A stretch of DNA of 64,000 nucleotides from Thiolapillus brandeum (GTDB taxonomy: Bacteria > Pseudomonadota > Gammaproteobacteria > Chromatiales > Chromatiaceae). The translations under genes and the position numbers were made by a program. Below the pieces are notes generated by a model. The model did not search any database. It was not told where the DNA came from and saw nothing but the letters and a program-made list of their open reading frames with translations. Shown piece after piece: positions 8,291-20,166 of the stretch. The stretch spans positions 1,798,001 through 1,862,000 of the forward strand of contig NZ_AP012273.1 in assembly GCF_000828615.1 (NCBI RefSeq), written 5' to 3'. How positions within the stretch are numbered: position 1 is the first letter of the stretch; each line of letters begins with the position of its first letter.

Positions 8291-9979
8291 ATGCGTAATG
8301 AGATAACGACAAACGTTCTTCATAAAGTCTGCGGCTGGATGGCGCCATGGATTTTGATATTGTCCGCCACGTTCCTTTTTCAGGCCTCTGCTTTTGCCAG
8401 CAACCAGATTTCGGGGGTACTCAGCCTGCCTGGAGGTGATGTAGCACCTGCGGGCGGAATATCGGTGACGGTTGGCTATATCGACAGCCTCAATGAAACC
8501 GGAACTTCGGTCTTTGAGATTCCTGCCGGAACATCCTCCACCAACTATAGTATTACCGTACCCACGAATCCCCCCGGTGACTGGCGCATGTACTACTTGT
8601 GTGATGGCTGCGGAGTTTATGTCAGAAAAGGATACTATTCCTCAACCGGAACGACATGGGACATCGATGCAGCCACCTGGCTCGCAGATGGCATGGATCA
8701 TACGGGGATCGACCTCAACTTATTACCGGCCTACGAGATTAGCGGCACCCTCTTTTTGCCCAACGCTGATCTGGCGCCCGCGGGTGGAATCTGGCTGGAT
8801 GTCCAGACGTGGGATACCAGTGGAGGAGCCGGCTCCTTTGGCGATAACCTTGCCTTTTTTGCGGAAGGCACGAACTCCACCAGCTACTCCGCCATGGTGC
8901 CCCAGGTTGCTGAAGCTAACTGGATCGTTGGATATGTATGTTGGGACTGTGGAAGCTACGTCAACAATGGCTTTTATGCAGCCGCCGGCACGACATGGGA
9001 TCCCGGTATTTCCACCTTGGTTGCCGGAGACTCGGATCACACGGACATCGATCTTACCTTGCTTCCGGGCGTCCAGGTCACCGGCCTGCTTTCCTACCCA
9101 CCCGGATATCTGTCACCCCCGGGCGGCAGTTCCATACTGGTCACCTTCGAAGAACAAGGGGGCGCTCACGCAGACGCCTCGTTCAGCTTCGACATCGGTG
9201 AAGGTGAATCCTCAACGGCTTACAGCCTGACAGTGCCCAGGAGTGCCACCAGCCAATGGCTGATCAGTTATGAGTGTCTGGCAGAGGCAGGATGCAATGG
9301 GTTCGTTCAAACAGGGTATTACGCCACCAATGATACAACCTGGAAACAATCCGCCGCCACACCCCTGTCCGGAACCCAGGATCATGCCGGCATCGATCTT
9401 ACCCTGCTCACACAGATGTTTGATGATGTATCCCGCTACCACATTTTCTATCACGAAATCGGCGCCATTGCTTTTGCCGGAATTACCAGCGGGTGTGGAG
9501 ACAATAACTATTGTCCGGACGACATTGTCAGCCGCGCTCAAATGGCCGTTTTTCTGGAGAAGGGAATGCAAGGCAGTAGTTTTGTACCCCCACCAGCCGG
9601 CGGCACGCTTTTCGATGATGTTGGTGTGGACTACTGGGCTGCGGCCTGGATAGAACAACTGGTGACTGATGGCATAACCTCTGGCTGTGATGCCAACAAC
9701 TATTGTCCCGAAAACAGCGTTACACGGGCCCAGATGGCCATATTCCTGCTACGCGCCAAGTATGGATCAGCCTATGCTCCTCCACCTGCCAGTGGCACCA
9801 TCTTTTCCGATGTGCCACTGACGCACTGGGCGGCAAGCTGGATTGAAGCTTTGGCTGGCGAAGGCATTACCACCGGTTGTGGGGAAGGGAACTACTGTCC
9901 GGATGAATCCGTCTCACGGGGACAGATGGCGGTTTTCATCCAGCGTACATTCAACCTGCCATTGCCGGATAATATTTAG
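8291..9979 (+). CDS. Secreted protein with three beta-rich repeats and three C-terminal SLH-like domains
   Basis: A 562-residue exported protein. Residues 1-36 form a signal peptide with a hydrophobic core (MAPWILILSATFLF) and an A-F-A type cleavage site. Residues about 40-375 hold three tandem repeats of about 110 residues, each opening with I/V-S/T-G-x-L and LAPxGGI-like turns, containing GYY and TTW segments, and closing with a DHxxIDLxLL block. This looks like a beta-sandwich array. Residues about 377-562 are three SLH-type units, each with an F-x-D-V start, W-A-A-x-W-I-E helix, GIT-x-GC-x5-YCP loop and RAQMAVFL helix. The two cysteines per unit are not part of the classical SLH consensus. 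The same variant occurs in the proteins at 32.5 kb and 56 kb. The ligand or surface partner is unknown. Confidence 0.8.
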   Translation: MRNEITTNVLHKVCGWMAPWILILSATFLFQASAFASNQISGVLSLPGGDVAPAGGISVTVGYIDSLNETGTSVFEIPAGTSSTNYSITVPTNPPGDWRMYYLCDGCGVYVRKGYYSSTGTTWDIDAATWLADGMDHTGIDLNLLPAYEISGTLFLPNADLAPAGGIWLDVQTWDTSGGAGSFGDNLAFFAEGTNSTSYSAMVPQVAEANWIVGYVCWDCGSYVNNGFYAAAGTTWDPGISTLVAGDSDHTDIDLTLLPGVQVTGLLSYPPGYLSPPGGSSILVTFEEQGGAHADASFSFDIGEGESSTAYSLTVPRSATSQWLISYECLAEAGCNGFVQTGYYATNDTTWKQSAATPLSGTQDHAGIDLTLLTQMFDDVSRYHIFYHEIGAIAFAGITSGCGDNNYCPDDIVSRAQMAVFLEKGMQGSSFVPPPAGGTLFDDVGVDYWAAAWIEQLVTDGITSGCDANNYCPENSVTRAQMAIFLLRAKYGSAYAPPPASGTIFSDVPLTHWAASWIEALAGEGITTGCGEGNYCPDESVSRGQMAVFIQRTFNLPLPDNI

Positions 9980-10045
9980 CTGCAATCGCCGCACAGGGAT
10001 GTGCAGCCGTTGAAAATGAAAAAGAATGACACAGTGGTCTGGTGA

Positions 10046-10726
10046 TCAAAGAGAAAGATAGAATTCAGCCAACAACAGATCTGCCGGTCGGGTGATCTTG
10101 ATATTGCTGGATGCACCTTCCACCATCAGGGGCTGACAACCGGCCCATTCCATGGCGCTGGCTTCATCCGTGACGGCGATGCCCGCTGCCAAGGCTGCCT
10201 GCAGGCTGTCATGCAGCTTCCCCAAAGGAAACATCTGTGGGGTGAAAGCGTGCCAAAGCCGGTCCCGCTCCACGGTTTCCAGGATTCTTCCCTGGGTGTC
10301 GGTTCTTTTCATGGTGTCATGGACAGGGACACCCAGTACGCCGCCGCCATGGGCACTGGCCTGCTGAACGAGACGGGAAATATCCTCGGGCCGGACGCAA
10401 GGGCGTGCAGCATCATGAACCAGCACCCAGTCATTCTCATCATTTTCTTGGGAAAGTGCTTCCAGGGCATTCAGCACTGAATGGCAACGCTCCCGGCCAC
10501 CGGCCACGGTTTGAATTCGGTGATCTGCCGCGCTTTGAGTATCCGGCCAATACTCATCCTGCGAACTGAGCGCAACTGTGACTGTTTCTATATCCTCATG
10601 GGAAAGCAGGGTTTCCAGGGTCCAGTCAATGACGGCCTTGCCATGGATCTGCAGGTATTGTTTGGGAATATCCGCCCCCATACGCCTCCCGGCCCCGGCA
10701 GCAGGCACGACAGCCAGGCAACTCAT
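10046..10726 (-). CDS. ispD: 2-C-methyl-D-erythritol 4-phosphate cytidylyltransferase
   Basis: A 226-residue cytidylyltransferase of the MEP isoprenoid pathway, joining CTP and methylerythritol phosphate. The N-terminal nucleotide-binding loop is VVPAAGAGRRMGADIPKQYL, with the catalytic Arg and Lys of the family. HDAARPCV and VTDEASAMEW are the other family motifs. Length is normal. Its ATG overlaps the ftsB stop by 4 bp. The IspF partner is not seen before the convergent SLH gene, so it is encoded elsewhere. Confidence 0.95.
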   Translation of the reverse strand: MSCLAVVPAAGAGRRMGADIPKQYLQIHGKAVIDWTLETLLSHEDIETVTVALSSQDEYWPDTQSAADHRIQTVAGGRERCHSVLNALEALSQENDENDWVLVHDAARPCVRPEDISRLVQQASAHGGGVLGVPVHDTMKRTDTQGRILETVERDRLWHAFTPQMFPLGKLHDSLQAALAAGIAVTDEASAMEWAGCQPLMVEGASSNIKITRPADLLLAEFYLSL

Positions 10727-11036
10727 TCGCTGGCCGGGGCGGGAGTCCGGTCATGGGATTCAATGACCTGGTAGAAAGTTTCCCCTTCCTTGATCATGCC
10801 CAGATCCAGGCGCGCCCGGGCTTCAACCGCGTCCAGACCATCTTTCAGGCTCTGTACTTCGGCACGCAGCTTCTCGTTACGATCACGCATTTCTGCCAGG
10901 CGCAGCTGCTGGCGTTCTATCTGATGCTGAAGCCGATATACTTCCGCCTGGCTGCCCTGTCCCACCCACAGGCGGTACTGAAGCACGAAGAACGTGGCCA
11001 GCAAAACAACAAACAGCAGACGGAAATACCAGGGCA

Positions 11037-11037
<1 letters not shown>
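10723..11037 (-). CDS. ftsB: Cell division protein FtsB
   Basis: A 104-residue bitopic membrane protein. Residues about 4-22 form one transmembrane helix (LLFVVLLATFFVLQYRLW), followed by a heptad-rich coiled coil (about 28-75, with LQHQIERQQLRLAEM) and a short periplasmic tail containing ARxxLGMIKEGETFY, the FtsB/DivIC signature. It scaffolds FtsL and FtsQ in the divisome. The eno-ftsB-ispD order is standard in Gammaproteobacteria. It overlaps eno by one base (TGATG). Confidence 0.92.
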
Positions 11038-12329
<1,292 letters not shown>

Positions 12330-12403
12330 TTAATTTTTTGTTAACAATATTCAATTGAGTATGCCCCATGTCCGTGTCAGTCGGATGACAGGGCCGCAGC
12401 TGA

Positions 12404-13239
12404 CTACATCAGTGAATCTTCGATAAAGCCGCGCCCCTTGACCAGGGCATCGATCTCCAACAGGGTTTCCAGAAGTTCCCTCATCTGTCCCAGGGGCCAT
12501 GAATTGGGGCCATCACTAAGCGCTTTTTCAGGGTTTTCATGAGTTTCCATGAACAACCCGGAAATCCCCGCAGCTACTGCAGCCCGAGCCAGCACGGGCA
12601 CGAATTCCCGTTGACCCCCTGAAGATTTACCCAATCCACCAGGTTGCTGCACCGAGTGAGTCGCATCGAATACTACGGGGCAGCCCGTGTTACGCATGAC
12701 AGCCAGACCGCGCATATCCGAAATCAGAGTGTTATAGCCAAATGATGCCCCACGCTCACAGACCATGATCCGTTCATTGCCTGCAGCCCGTGCCTTGTCC
12801 ACCACATTGACCATATCCCAGGGCGCCAGAAACTGGCCCTTCTTGATGTTTACAGGCAAACCCTGCGCCGCTACTTTTTGGATGAAATTGGTCTGACGGC
12901 ACAGAAAAGCCGGCGTCTGCAGTACATCCACCACCGCAGCCACTTCGTCCAGAGGGGTATCTTCATGGACATCCGTGAGCAGGGGAAGGTTCAGTTCCTT
13001 CTTTACCTGCTCCAACACCTTCAGACCCTCTTCCAGACCGGGACCGCGAAAACTGTCATGGGAAGAACGGTTCGCCTTGTCGAATGAAGACTTGTAAATC
13101 AGGGGAATATCCAGAGCACCGGCAATTTCCTTCAGAGCACCGGCAGTATCCATGGCGGACTGCAGACTTTCCACCACGCATGTGCCTGCAATAAGAAACA
13201 GGGGCCGATCCAGGCCGACCTCAAAGCCACACAGATCCA

Positions 13240-13240
<1 letters not shown>
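12404..13240 (-). CDS. kdsA: 3-deoxy-D-manno-octulosonate 8-phosphate synthase
   Basis: A 278-residue aldolase that condenses arabinose 5-phosphate with PEP for lipopolysaccharide inner core. Family features visible are [11 protein letters not shown] near the N-terminus, [12 protein letters not shown], the [10 protein letters not shown] segment, LTDVHED, and [12 protein letters not shown]. Its presence confirms a Gram-negative outer membrane. ATG overlaps the pyrG stop by one base (TGATG), so translation is likely coupled. Confidence 0.97.
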
Positions 13241-15273
<2,033 letters not shown>

Positions 15274-15672
15274 ATGCAAAAACTAGTAAAAACACTGGGT
15301 GCAGTCGCCATTGCCAGCGCTGCCATCTTCACCATGTCCAGCGCCAGCGCCTGGTGGGGCGGCCCATGGGGCGGTGACCGTGGCTACGGCAACAATGCCT
15401 GGGACAACATGGGCGACTGGATGGGCGACGGCAACGGCGACGCCAACTTCAACATGGGTTTCAGCGGCCGCGGCAGCGGTAACGGTTATGGCCGTGGCTA
15501 TAACCGTTACAACAATGGCTACGGCTATGGCTATGCTCCATACGGCTATGGCCCCGGTTACGGTTATGGCCCCGGCCCCGGTTATGGTTACGGCCCTGGT
15601 CCCGGCTATGGCTATCCTGGAATGATACCTCCTCCGGCACCTCAGGGCGCGCCCGCCGCACCTTCCAAGTAA
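15274..15672 (+). CDS. Sulfur globule-type Gly/Tyr-rich exported protein
   Basis: A 132-residue protein starting at ATG 15274 behind AAGGAG. Residues 1-26 are a classic signal peptide ([16 protein letters not shown], cleavage after S-A-S-A). The mature part opens WWGGPWGG and is then almost wholly Gly, Tyr, Asn and Pro, with repeated GYGYGPGP-type units at about 80-115, and ends [13 protein letters not shown]. This matches the build of sulfur globule proteins (SgpA/B/C of Allochromatium), structural envelope proteins around periplasmic sulfur deposits. It is monocistronic with its own terminator. Assignment rests on composition and signal peptide, so another glycine-rich envelope protein remains possible. 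Confidence 0.75.
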   Translation: MQKLVKTLGAVAIASAAIFTMSSASAWWGGPWGGDRGYGNNAWDNMGDWMGDGNGDANFNMGFSGRGSGNGYGRGYNRYNNGYGYGYAPYGYGPGYGYGPGPGYGYGPGPGYGYPGMIPPPAPQGAPAAPSK

Positions 15673-15675
15673 CAC

Positions 15676-15710
15676 CCGGATCACCTGGGCTTGGCGCCCG
15701 GGTGATCCGG
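15676..15710 (+). terminator. Strong hairpin right after the sulfur globule gene
   Basis: A 15-bp stem (15676-15690 with 15696-15710, one mismatch, 5-base loop TTGGC) begins 4 bases after the stop codon. No T run follows, so it more likely protects the mRNA 3' end, with the true terminator 30 bp further on. This suits a highly expressed structural protein. Confidence 0.7.
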
Positions 15711-15740
15711 CTCGGTTTGGCATGATGTCGGCCGTTACTT

Positions 15741-15773
15741 AAAGCCATCGATCCCAATCGATGGCTTTATTTT
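15741..15773 (+). terminator. Rho-independent terminator
   Basis: A perfect 12-bp stem AAAGCCATCGAT / ATCGATGGCTTT (15741-15752 and 15757-15768) with loop CCCA is followed by ATTTTTG. It ends the sulfur globule transcript before the fnr promoter. Confidence 0.9.
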
Positions 15774-15827
15774 TGCAAGTTCAATACCAACACCATGACC
15801 ACCAATGTCAATTTCTCCGGGCAACTG

Positions 15828-15841
15828 TTGATCTGGATCAG
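15828..15841. promoter_or_regulatory. FNR box ahead of fnr
   Basis: TTGAT-CTGG-ATCAG matches the FNR consensus TTGAT-N4-ATCAA at 9 of 10 positions. It lies 2 bases before the TTG at 15844 and 53 bases before a second possible TTG start at 15895. Position suggests FNR autoregulation. Confidence 0.6.
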
Positions 15842-15843
15842 AT

Positions 15844-16656
15844 TTGCATTCAAAATACCCCGATCCCAACCAATCACCCCTTATCGAGAACGTTTTGCCA
15901 CAAACAAAAGTCGTTTCCCTGGAAAAACTCAAGACCGCCTGCAAGAACTGCGGTCTTGCAAAACTCTGCCTGCCCCTGGGGCTGGAAAACAACGATATCG
16001 AGAGACTGGACGCCATTGTGCGGCGCAATCGGCCACTTCATCGGGGCAACCATATATTTCAGACCGGCAGCAGTTTCGGCAGCATCTATGTGGTGAAAAG
16101 CGGCACCATCAAGAGCTATACCCAATGCCCCAATGGCACGGAACAGGTCGTGGGTTTTCATCTTCCAGGTGAGGTGGTGGGACTCGATGGTATTGAAACC
16201 GGCAAGCATATCTGTTCCGCAAAGGCCCTGGAAACCACAGCCGTATGTGAAGTACCCTTCTCCCGCCTTGAAGAACTCACTGCCACTGTCCCCGGCTTGC
16301 AGCACCAGATGTTCCGCCTCATGAGCAAGGAAATTTCCAAGGAAACCGGCCTCATGGTGCTATTGGGAAAAAGCACCGCTGAAGAAAGGCTTGCAGCTTT
16401 CCTGCTCAGCCTGTCGGTACGCTTTCACAGCTATGGATTTTCTTCCACGGAATTCAATCTCAGTATGTCCCGCCGCGAAATTGGCTCTTATCTGGGGCTT
16501 GCCCTGGAAACCGTGAGCCGCCTGTTCACCCATTTTCAGGAAGAAAATATCCTGGAAGTGGATCGCAAGCACATCAAGATCCTGGAGATGGAGCAATTGT
16601 TCAAACTGTTGTCCGATCAGAACGGTTGCCTGGATCGCCTGCAGCACCCCCAATAA
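15844..16656 (+). CDS. fnr: FNR: oxygen-sensing [4Fe-4S] transcription regulator
   Basis: A 270-residue (from TTG 15844) Crp-superfamily regulator with all FNR cluster ligands: CKNCGLAKLC gives C33, C36, C42 (CX2CX5C), and C135 sits in AVCEVPF, each offset by 13 from E. coli C20, C23, C29, C122. The cNMP-like beta barrel carries KSGTIKSY and GFHLPGEVVG. The helix-turn-helix MSRREIGSYLGLALETVSRL keeps the E-x2-S-R that reads TTGAT. In E. coli the cluster holds FNR as an active dimer only without oxygen. The start is uncertain: TTG 15895 gives 253 residues, closer to usual length, and leaves the FNR box in the promoter. Downstream targets probably include ccoN. Confidence 0.93.
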   Translation: MHSKYPDPNQSPLIENVLPQTKVVSLEKLKTACKNCGLAKLCLPLGLENNDIERLDAIVRRNRPLHRGNHIFQTGSSFGSIYVVKSGTIKSYTQCPNGTEQVVGFHLPGEVVGLDGIETGKHICSAKALETTAVCEVPFSRLEELTATVPGLQHQMFRLMSKEISKETGLMVLLGKSTAEERLAAFLLSLSVRFHSYGFSSTEFNLSMSRREIGSYLGLALETVSRLFTHFQEENILEVDRKHIKILEMEQLFKLLSDQNGCLDRLQHPQ

Positions 16657-16686
16657 GCTGGATATAACCACCGGGATCAGGAGCAT

Positions 16687-17403
16687 ATGGAACTGAAGGT
16701 TGCCGCCGCTGTTGCCTGCCGTGATTGCGCCCTGTATCAAACGGCAAAAGTGCTGGGGCTGGAAACCCCGGATTGCAGCTCGCTCAATCGCGTGGTACTG
16801 CGCGACCATCCCGTCAACAAAAATGAAGTTCTCTATCGGGAAGGCGACAGTTTTCGTTATCTCTACCTGGTGCATTCCGGTTCCTGCATCAGCAGCGCGA
16901 CCATTCTGGGCCGCCGCAGTCAGGTAATGGGATTTTATCTGCCCGGGGAGATGGCCGGCATCGAGAGTATCGGCCAACAAAAATGCAACCACACCACCCG
17001 GGTGCTTGAAAAAGGCTCTGTTTGCCAGCTCGATTTTCTGATGTTGGAGGAAACTCTGGGAAAGGACGAACTGATTCGCGTCCAATCCTATCTGCTCGGC
17101 GCATCCGCCATCCATGCACGGCAACTGCAATGGGAACGCTCATTGACCAGCCTGCAAACGGCCGAACAACGAGTAGCCGCCTTCCTCCTGAACCTTGCCG
17201 GGCGTTTCGAATCCCATGGATTCCCCGGGCATCAATTTCGCCTGCCCATGTCCCGGGAAGCCATTGCCGACTACCTGGGACTGGCCATGGAAACCGTAAT
17301 CCGTACCTTAAAGAGCCTCCACAAAAAAGGACTGATCAGCAGCCGGGCAAAACATATTGAAATTCTGGATCGTACCGCCTTGAGTACCCTGCTACGATCC
17401 TGA
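16687..17403 (+). CDS. Atypical FNR-like regulator lacking one cluster cysteine
   Basis: A 238-residue FNR paralogue 30 bp after fnr. It keeps C11, C14 and C113 (matching E. coli C20, C23, C122), but the third N-terminal ligand is A20; a new cysteine C30 lies ten residues on, with more at C67 and C100. In the recognition helix (MSREAIADYLGLAMETVIRT) Ile205 replaces the conserved Ser that contacts TTGAT, while E202 and R206 remain. The fold motifs HSGSCIS, GFYLPGEMAG and AAFLLNLAGRF are intact, so it is not a dead gene. It may sense another signal or hold a different cluster, and read a shifted DNA site. It ends 376 bp before ccoN. Confidence 0.8.
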   Translation: MELKVAAAVACRDCALYQTAKVLGLETPDCSSLNRVVLRDHPVNKNEVLYREGDSFRYLYLVHSGSCISSATILGRRSQVMGFYLPGEMAGIESIGQQKCNHTTRVLEKGSVCQLDFLMLEETLGKDELIRVQSYLLGASAIHARQLQWERSLTSLQTAEQRVAAFLLNLAGRFESHGFPGHQFRLPMSREAIADYLGLAMETVIRTLKSLHKKGLISSRAKHIEILDRTALSTLLRS

Positions 17404-17779
17404 TTGAAATATTGAACCTATTTCTACAGCATCGATTCCGCCAAATCTGTGCATATTCAGCCAACGCCCCCTCTCAGATCCGCAACAATAAGCCGCCCTT
17501 TTCCACCCATTATCACTATTTATCTGCGTTAACCATACATATACCATGTTTTTCACCGCATACCTGATAAAGGTCAAGTTCAGAACAAAAAACTGACATT
17601 TCTCATATAACCGTCCTCTAATCTTTGTATAATCCTGTCGGTCGGGAACCTTTTTTTGCGAAGCAGGTCGCGCGCGCCTTTAATTGCGCACCCTTCTGCT
17701 GCCAGGAAAAGGCTTTCGCCATCATTGAAATTTTTAGCTTCTGGGTTGTTTTTTTCGAAATCTGAATTGGGAGGTTTTC
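17404..17779. promoter_or_regulatory. cco promoter region with FNR-type box (17564-17577)
   Basis: A 376-bp spacer without a gene. CTGAT-AAAG-GTCAA at 17564-17577 resembles the FNR/FnrL/FixK boxes found ahead of cbb3 operons, with two departures from TTGAT-N4-ATCAA. AT-rich -10 candidates follow: CATATAAC at 17604-17611 and TATAAT at 17628-17633. A GGGAGG Shine-Dalgarno (17769-17774) precedes the GTG start of ccoN. Anaerobic or microaerobic induction by FNR is inferred. Confidence 0.55.
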
Positions 17780-19195
17780 GTGGAAGAAACGAAATATAAC
17801 TTTGACGTGGTCCGATGGTTCGCCGTCATGGCCGTCGTCTATCTGGTCGTAGGTACCCTGGTGGGCACCTACATCGCCTCGGAACTGGCCTGGCCGGTTC
17901 TGAACTTCGACATCGCCGAAATCACTTTCGGTCGTCTTCGTCCCCTGCATACCAATGCGGTAATCTTTGCCTTCGGCGGCTGCACCCTGTTCGCGACCGG
18001 CTTTTACAGCGTTCAGCGTACCGGCAGCACCTCCCTCTGGAGTCCGAAAATGGCCTGGTTCACCTTCTGGGGTTGGAACCTGATCATTGTTGCTGCCGTC
18101 ATCACTCTGCCTCTGGGTATCACCCAGTCCAAAGAGTATGCTGAACTGGAGTGGCCCATCGATCTGGCCATTGCTGTTGTCTGGCTGTCCTTCGGTCTGA
18201 ACTTCATCATGACCGTGGCCAAGCGCAAGACCAGCCACATTTACGTGTCCAACTGGTTCTTCATGGGCATGTTCGTAATGATCACCTATCTGCATGTGGT
18301 CAACAGCCTTGCAATACCCGTAAGCCTGTTCAAGTCCTACTCCATTTTCTCTGGCGTCCAGGATGCCATGATCCAATGGTGGTGGGGCCACAACGCAGTG
18401 GGTTTCTATCTGACTGCGGGCTTCCTCGGCATCATGTACTACTTCGTACCCAAGCAGGCCAACCGTCCGGTATTCTCCTACCGGCTGTCCGTGCTGCATT
18501 TCTGGGCACTGATGTTCGGTTATGTATGGCTGGGCGCTCACCACTTGCAGTACACTGCCCTGCCTGACTGGACCGGCTCTTTGGGCGCTGCCGTTTCTCT
18601 GGCCATGATCATCCCTTCCTGGGGTGGTGCCATCAACGGCATGATGACCCTGTCCGGCGCCTGGGACAAACTGCGCACCGACTACATCCTGCGCTTCATG
18701 ATCATGTCCCTGGCCTTCTACGCCATGTCCACCTTCGAAGGTCCGGTCATGTCCTCCAAGACGGTCAATGCCCTGTCACACTACACCGACTGGACCATTG
18801 GTCATGTGCATTCCGGTGCCTTGGGTTGGGTTGCCATGGTTTCCGCCGGTGCGCTGTACCATCTGGTAGAAAAGCTGTGGAACACCAAGATGTACTCTGC
18901 CAAGCTGGTCAACGTCCACTTCTGGACCTCCACCATCGGTACCGTTGTATACATTACGGCCATGTGGGTATCCGGCATCATGCAGGGTCTGATGTGGCGC
19001 GACTATGACGAGTTCGGCACCCTGACCTACACCTTTGCCGAGTCTGTAGCTGCCATGCATCCCTACTACGCCATGCGCGCCATCGGCGGCATGATCTTCT
19101 GGACAGGCGGCGTCATCATGCTCTTCAACGTCATCATGACCATTCGCCAGGCCTCTGCCCAGCGCAGCTCTTCCGCTGCTGCGGCTACGGCTTAA
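17780..19195 (+). CDS. ccoN: cbb3-type cytochrome c oxidase subunit I
   Basis: A 471-residue polytopic heme-copper oxidase catalytic subunit. Metal-ligand segments are visible: [14 protein letters not shown] (low-spin heme His), [12 protein letters not shown] (CuB His), GAHHLQY (paired CuB His) and HVHSGALGW (heme b and b3 His). The start is GTG (E-E-T-K-Y-N-F), behind GGGAGG. It reduces O2 to water and pumps protons with high oxygen affinity. It heads the operon ccoNOQP. Length and motifs are normal, with no sign of truncation. Confidence 0.98.
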   Translation: MEETKYNFDVVRWFAVMAVVYLVVGTLVGTYIASELAWPVLNFDIAEITFGRLRPLHTNAVIFAFGGCTLFATGFYSVQRTGSTSLWSPKMAWFTFWGWNLIIVAAVITLPLGITQSKEYAELEWPIDLAIAVVWLSFGLNFIMTVAKRKTSHIYVSNWFFMGMFVMITYLHVVNSLAIPVSLFKSYSIFSGVQDAMIQWWWGHNAVGFYLTAGFLGIMYYFVPKQANRPVFSYRLSVLHFWALMFGYVWLGAHHLQYTALPDWTGSLGAAVSLAMIIPSWGGAINGMMTLSGAWDKLRTDYILRFMIMSLAFYAMSTFEGPVMSSKTVNALSHYTDWTIGHVHSGALGWVAMVSAGALYHLVEKLWNTKMYSAKLVNVHFWTSTIGTVVYITAMWVSGIMQGLMWRDYDEFGTLTYTFAESVAAMHPYYAMRAIGGMIFWTGGVIMLFNVIMTIRQASAQRSSSAAAATA

Positions 19196-19218
19196 ACGGA
19201 TAACAGGAGAAACTGAAA

Positions 19219-19971
19219 ATGGCTGATAAAATCTATTCAACCAAACTGCAAGACAAGGCGGAACGCAATGTTTTCGTCATGTTTGTCATGCTCCTGGTGC
19301 TTCTGTCTGTGGGTGGCCTGGTGGAAATCGTTCCCCTGTTCTACCTGGATGACACCATGGAATCCAACAAGCACCCTGAGATCGTCTGGCAAGGCAATGT
19401 TGCTCAAGCAGATCGCAAACCCATCAGTGTTGCCAACTTCAAGGTGGGCGACAGCATAACCTGGAAGCCGGGAGATGGCATTCGTCCATATACCGCACTG
19501 GAACAGGCCGGTCGGGATATCTTCATCCGTGAAGGTTGCTACCTGTGCCATTCACAGATGGTTCGGCCCTTCCGTGACGAAGCTGAGCGCTATGGTCATT
19601 ACTCACTCGCTTCCGAGTCCATGTATGACCATCCTTTCCAGTGGGGCTCCAAGCGTACCGGTCCTGACCTCGCAAGGGTTGGTGGCAAGTACTCCAATGA
19701 GTGGCATCTGCAGCATCTCATGGGTCCACGCACCGTGGTGCCTGAATCTGTCATGCCCAACTATCCCTGGCTGGCAGAGAACACCGTGGACGGCAAGGCC
19801 CTCAAGGGGCACCTGGAAGGCCTGCGCATGATTGGCGTTCCCTACACGGATGCTGATATTGAAGCTGCCGCAAAAGTGGATGGTGTTCGCGAAGTGGATG
19901 CCCTGATCGCCTACCTGCAGGTGCTTGGCACCATGGCAAATCTCAAAGAAGGCGTGGATTACCGTGAGTAA
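19219..19971 (+). CDS. ccoO: cbb3-type cytochrome c oxidase subunit II (monoheme)
   Basis: A 250-residue membrane-anchored monoheme cytochrome c. One N-terminal transmembrane helix spans about residues 13-35 ([20 protein letters not shown]). The heme site is [13 protein letters not shown] at about residue 110, a CXXCH followed by the conserved Q-M-V-R-P. Downstream [15 protein letters not shown] and a Met in [10 protein letters not shown] supply the axial ligand region. It passes electrons from CcoP to CcoN. Starts 23 bp after ccoN behind AGGAGA. Confidence 0.97.
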   Translation: MADKIYSTKLQDKAERNVFVMFVMLLVLLSVGGLVEIVPLFYLDDTMESNKHPEIVWQGNVAQADRKPISVANFKVGDSITWKPGDGIRPYTALEQAGRDIFIREGCYLCHSQMVRPFRDEAERYGHYSLASESMYDHPFQWGSKRTGPDLARVGGKYSNEWHLQHLMGPRTVVPESVMPNYPWLAENTVDGKALKGHLEGLRMIGVPYTDADIEAAAKVDGVREVDALIAYLQVLGTMANLKEGVDYRE

Positions 19972-20164
19972 TCTTCGGGAATACTTCCAGACCAACTGGG
20001 CGGCAATGACCCTGCATGACTGGATCGGCCTGATCCTGACGGTAGGGGCATTCCTGGCCATGGTCTGGATCTACTCCTATGTGTTCAATCCAAAGAACAA
20101 AGAACGCCTTGAATCACAACGGAACATTCCGTTTGACGAAGAGAATACGGACTCGGAGAAATAA
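19964..20164 (+). CDS. ccoQ: cbb3-type oxidase small subunit IV
   Basis: A 66-residue protein read from GTG 19964, overlapping the ccoO stop by 8 bp. It has one transmembrane helix ([25 protein letters not shown]) followed by NPKNKERLE and a short acidic tail with NIPFDEE, the usual CcoQ layout. CcoQ stabilises the CcoNO/CcoP complex. An earlier in-frame ATG at 19925 would extend it into ccoO and is less likely. Confidence 0.88.
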   Translation: MSNLREYFQTNWAAMTLHDWIGLILTVGAFLAMVWIYSYVFNPKNKERLESQRNIPFDEENTDSEK

Positions 20165-20166
20165 AC

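Noticed and set aside
8079-8348. 89-residue minus-strand frame overlapping the SLH gene start
   Set aside because: No ribosome site or recognisable feature, and it overlaps the signal peptide region of the SLH gene.
9980-10045. Terminator between the SLH gene and ispD
   Set aside because: Only a loose GCTGCA/TGCAGC pair is seen, with no compact stem or T run.
15480-15620. Microsatellite in the Gly/Tyr-rich region
   Set aside because: The repetition follows codons of a Gly-Tyr protein with mixed third bases; it is protein-level, not a slippage tract.
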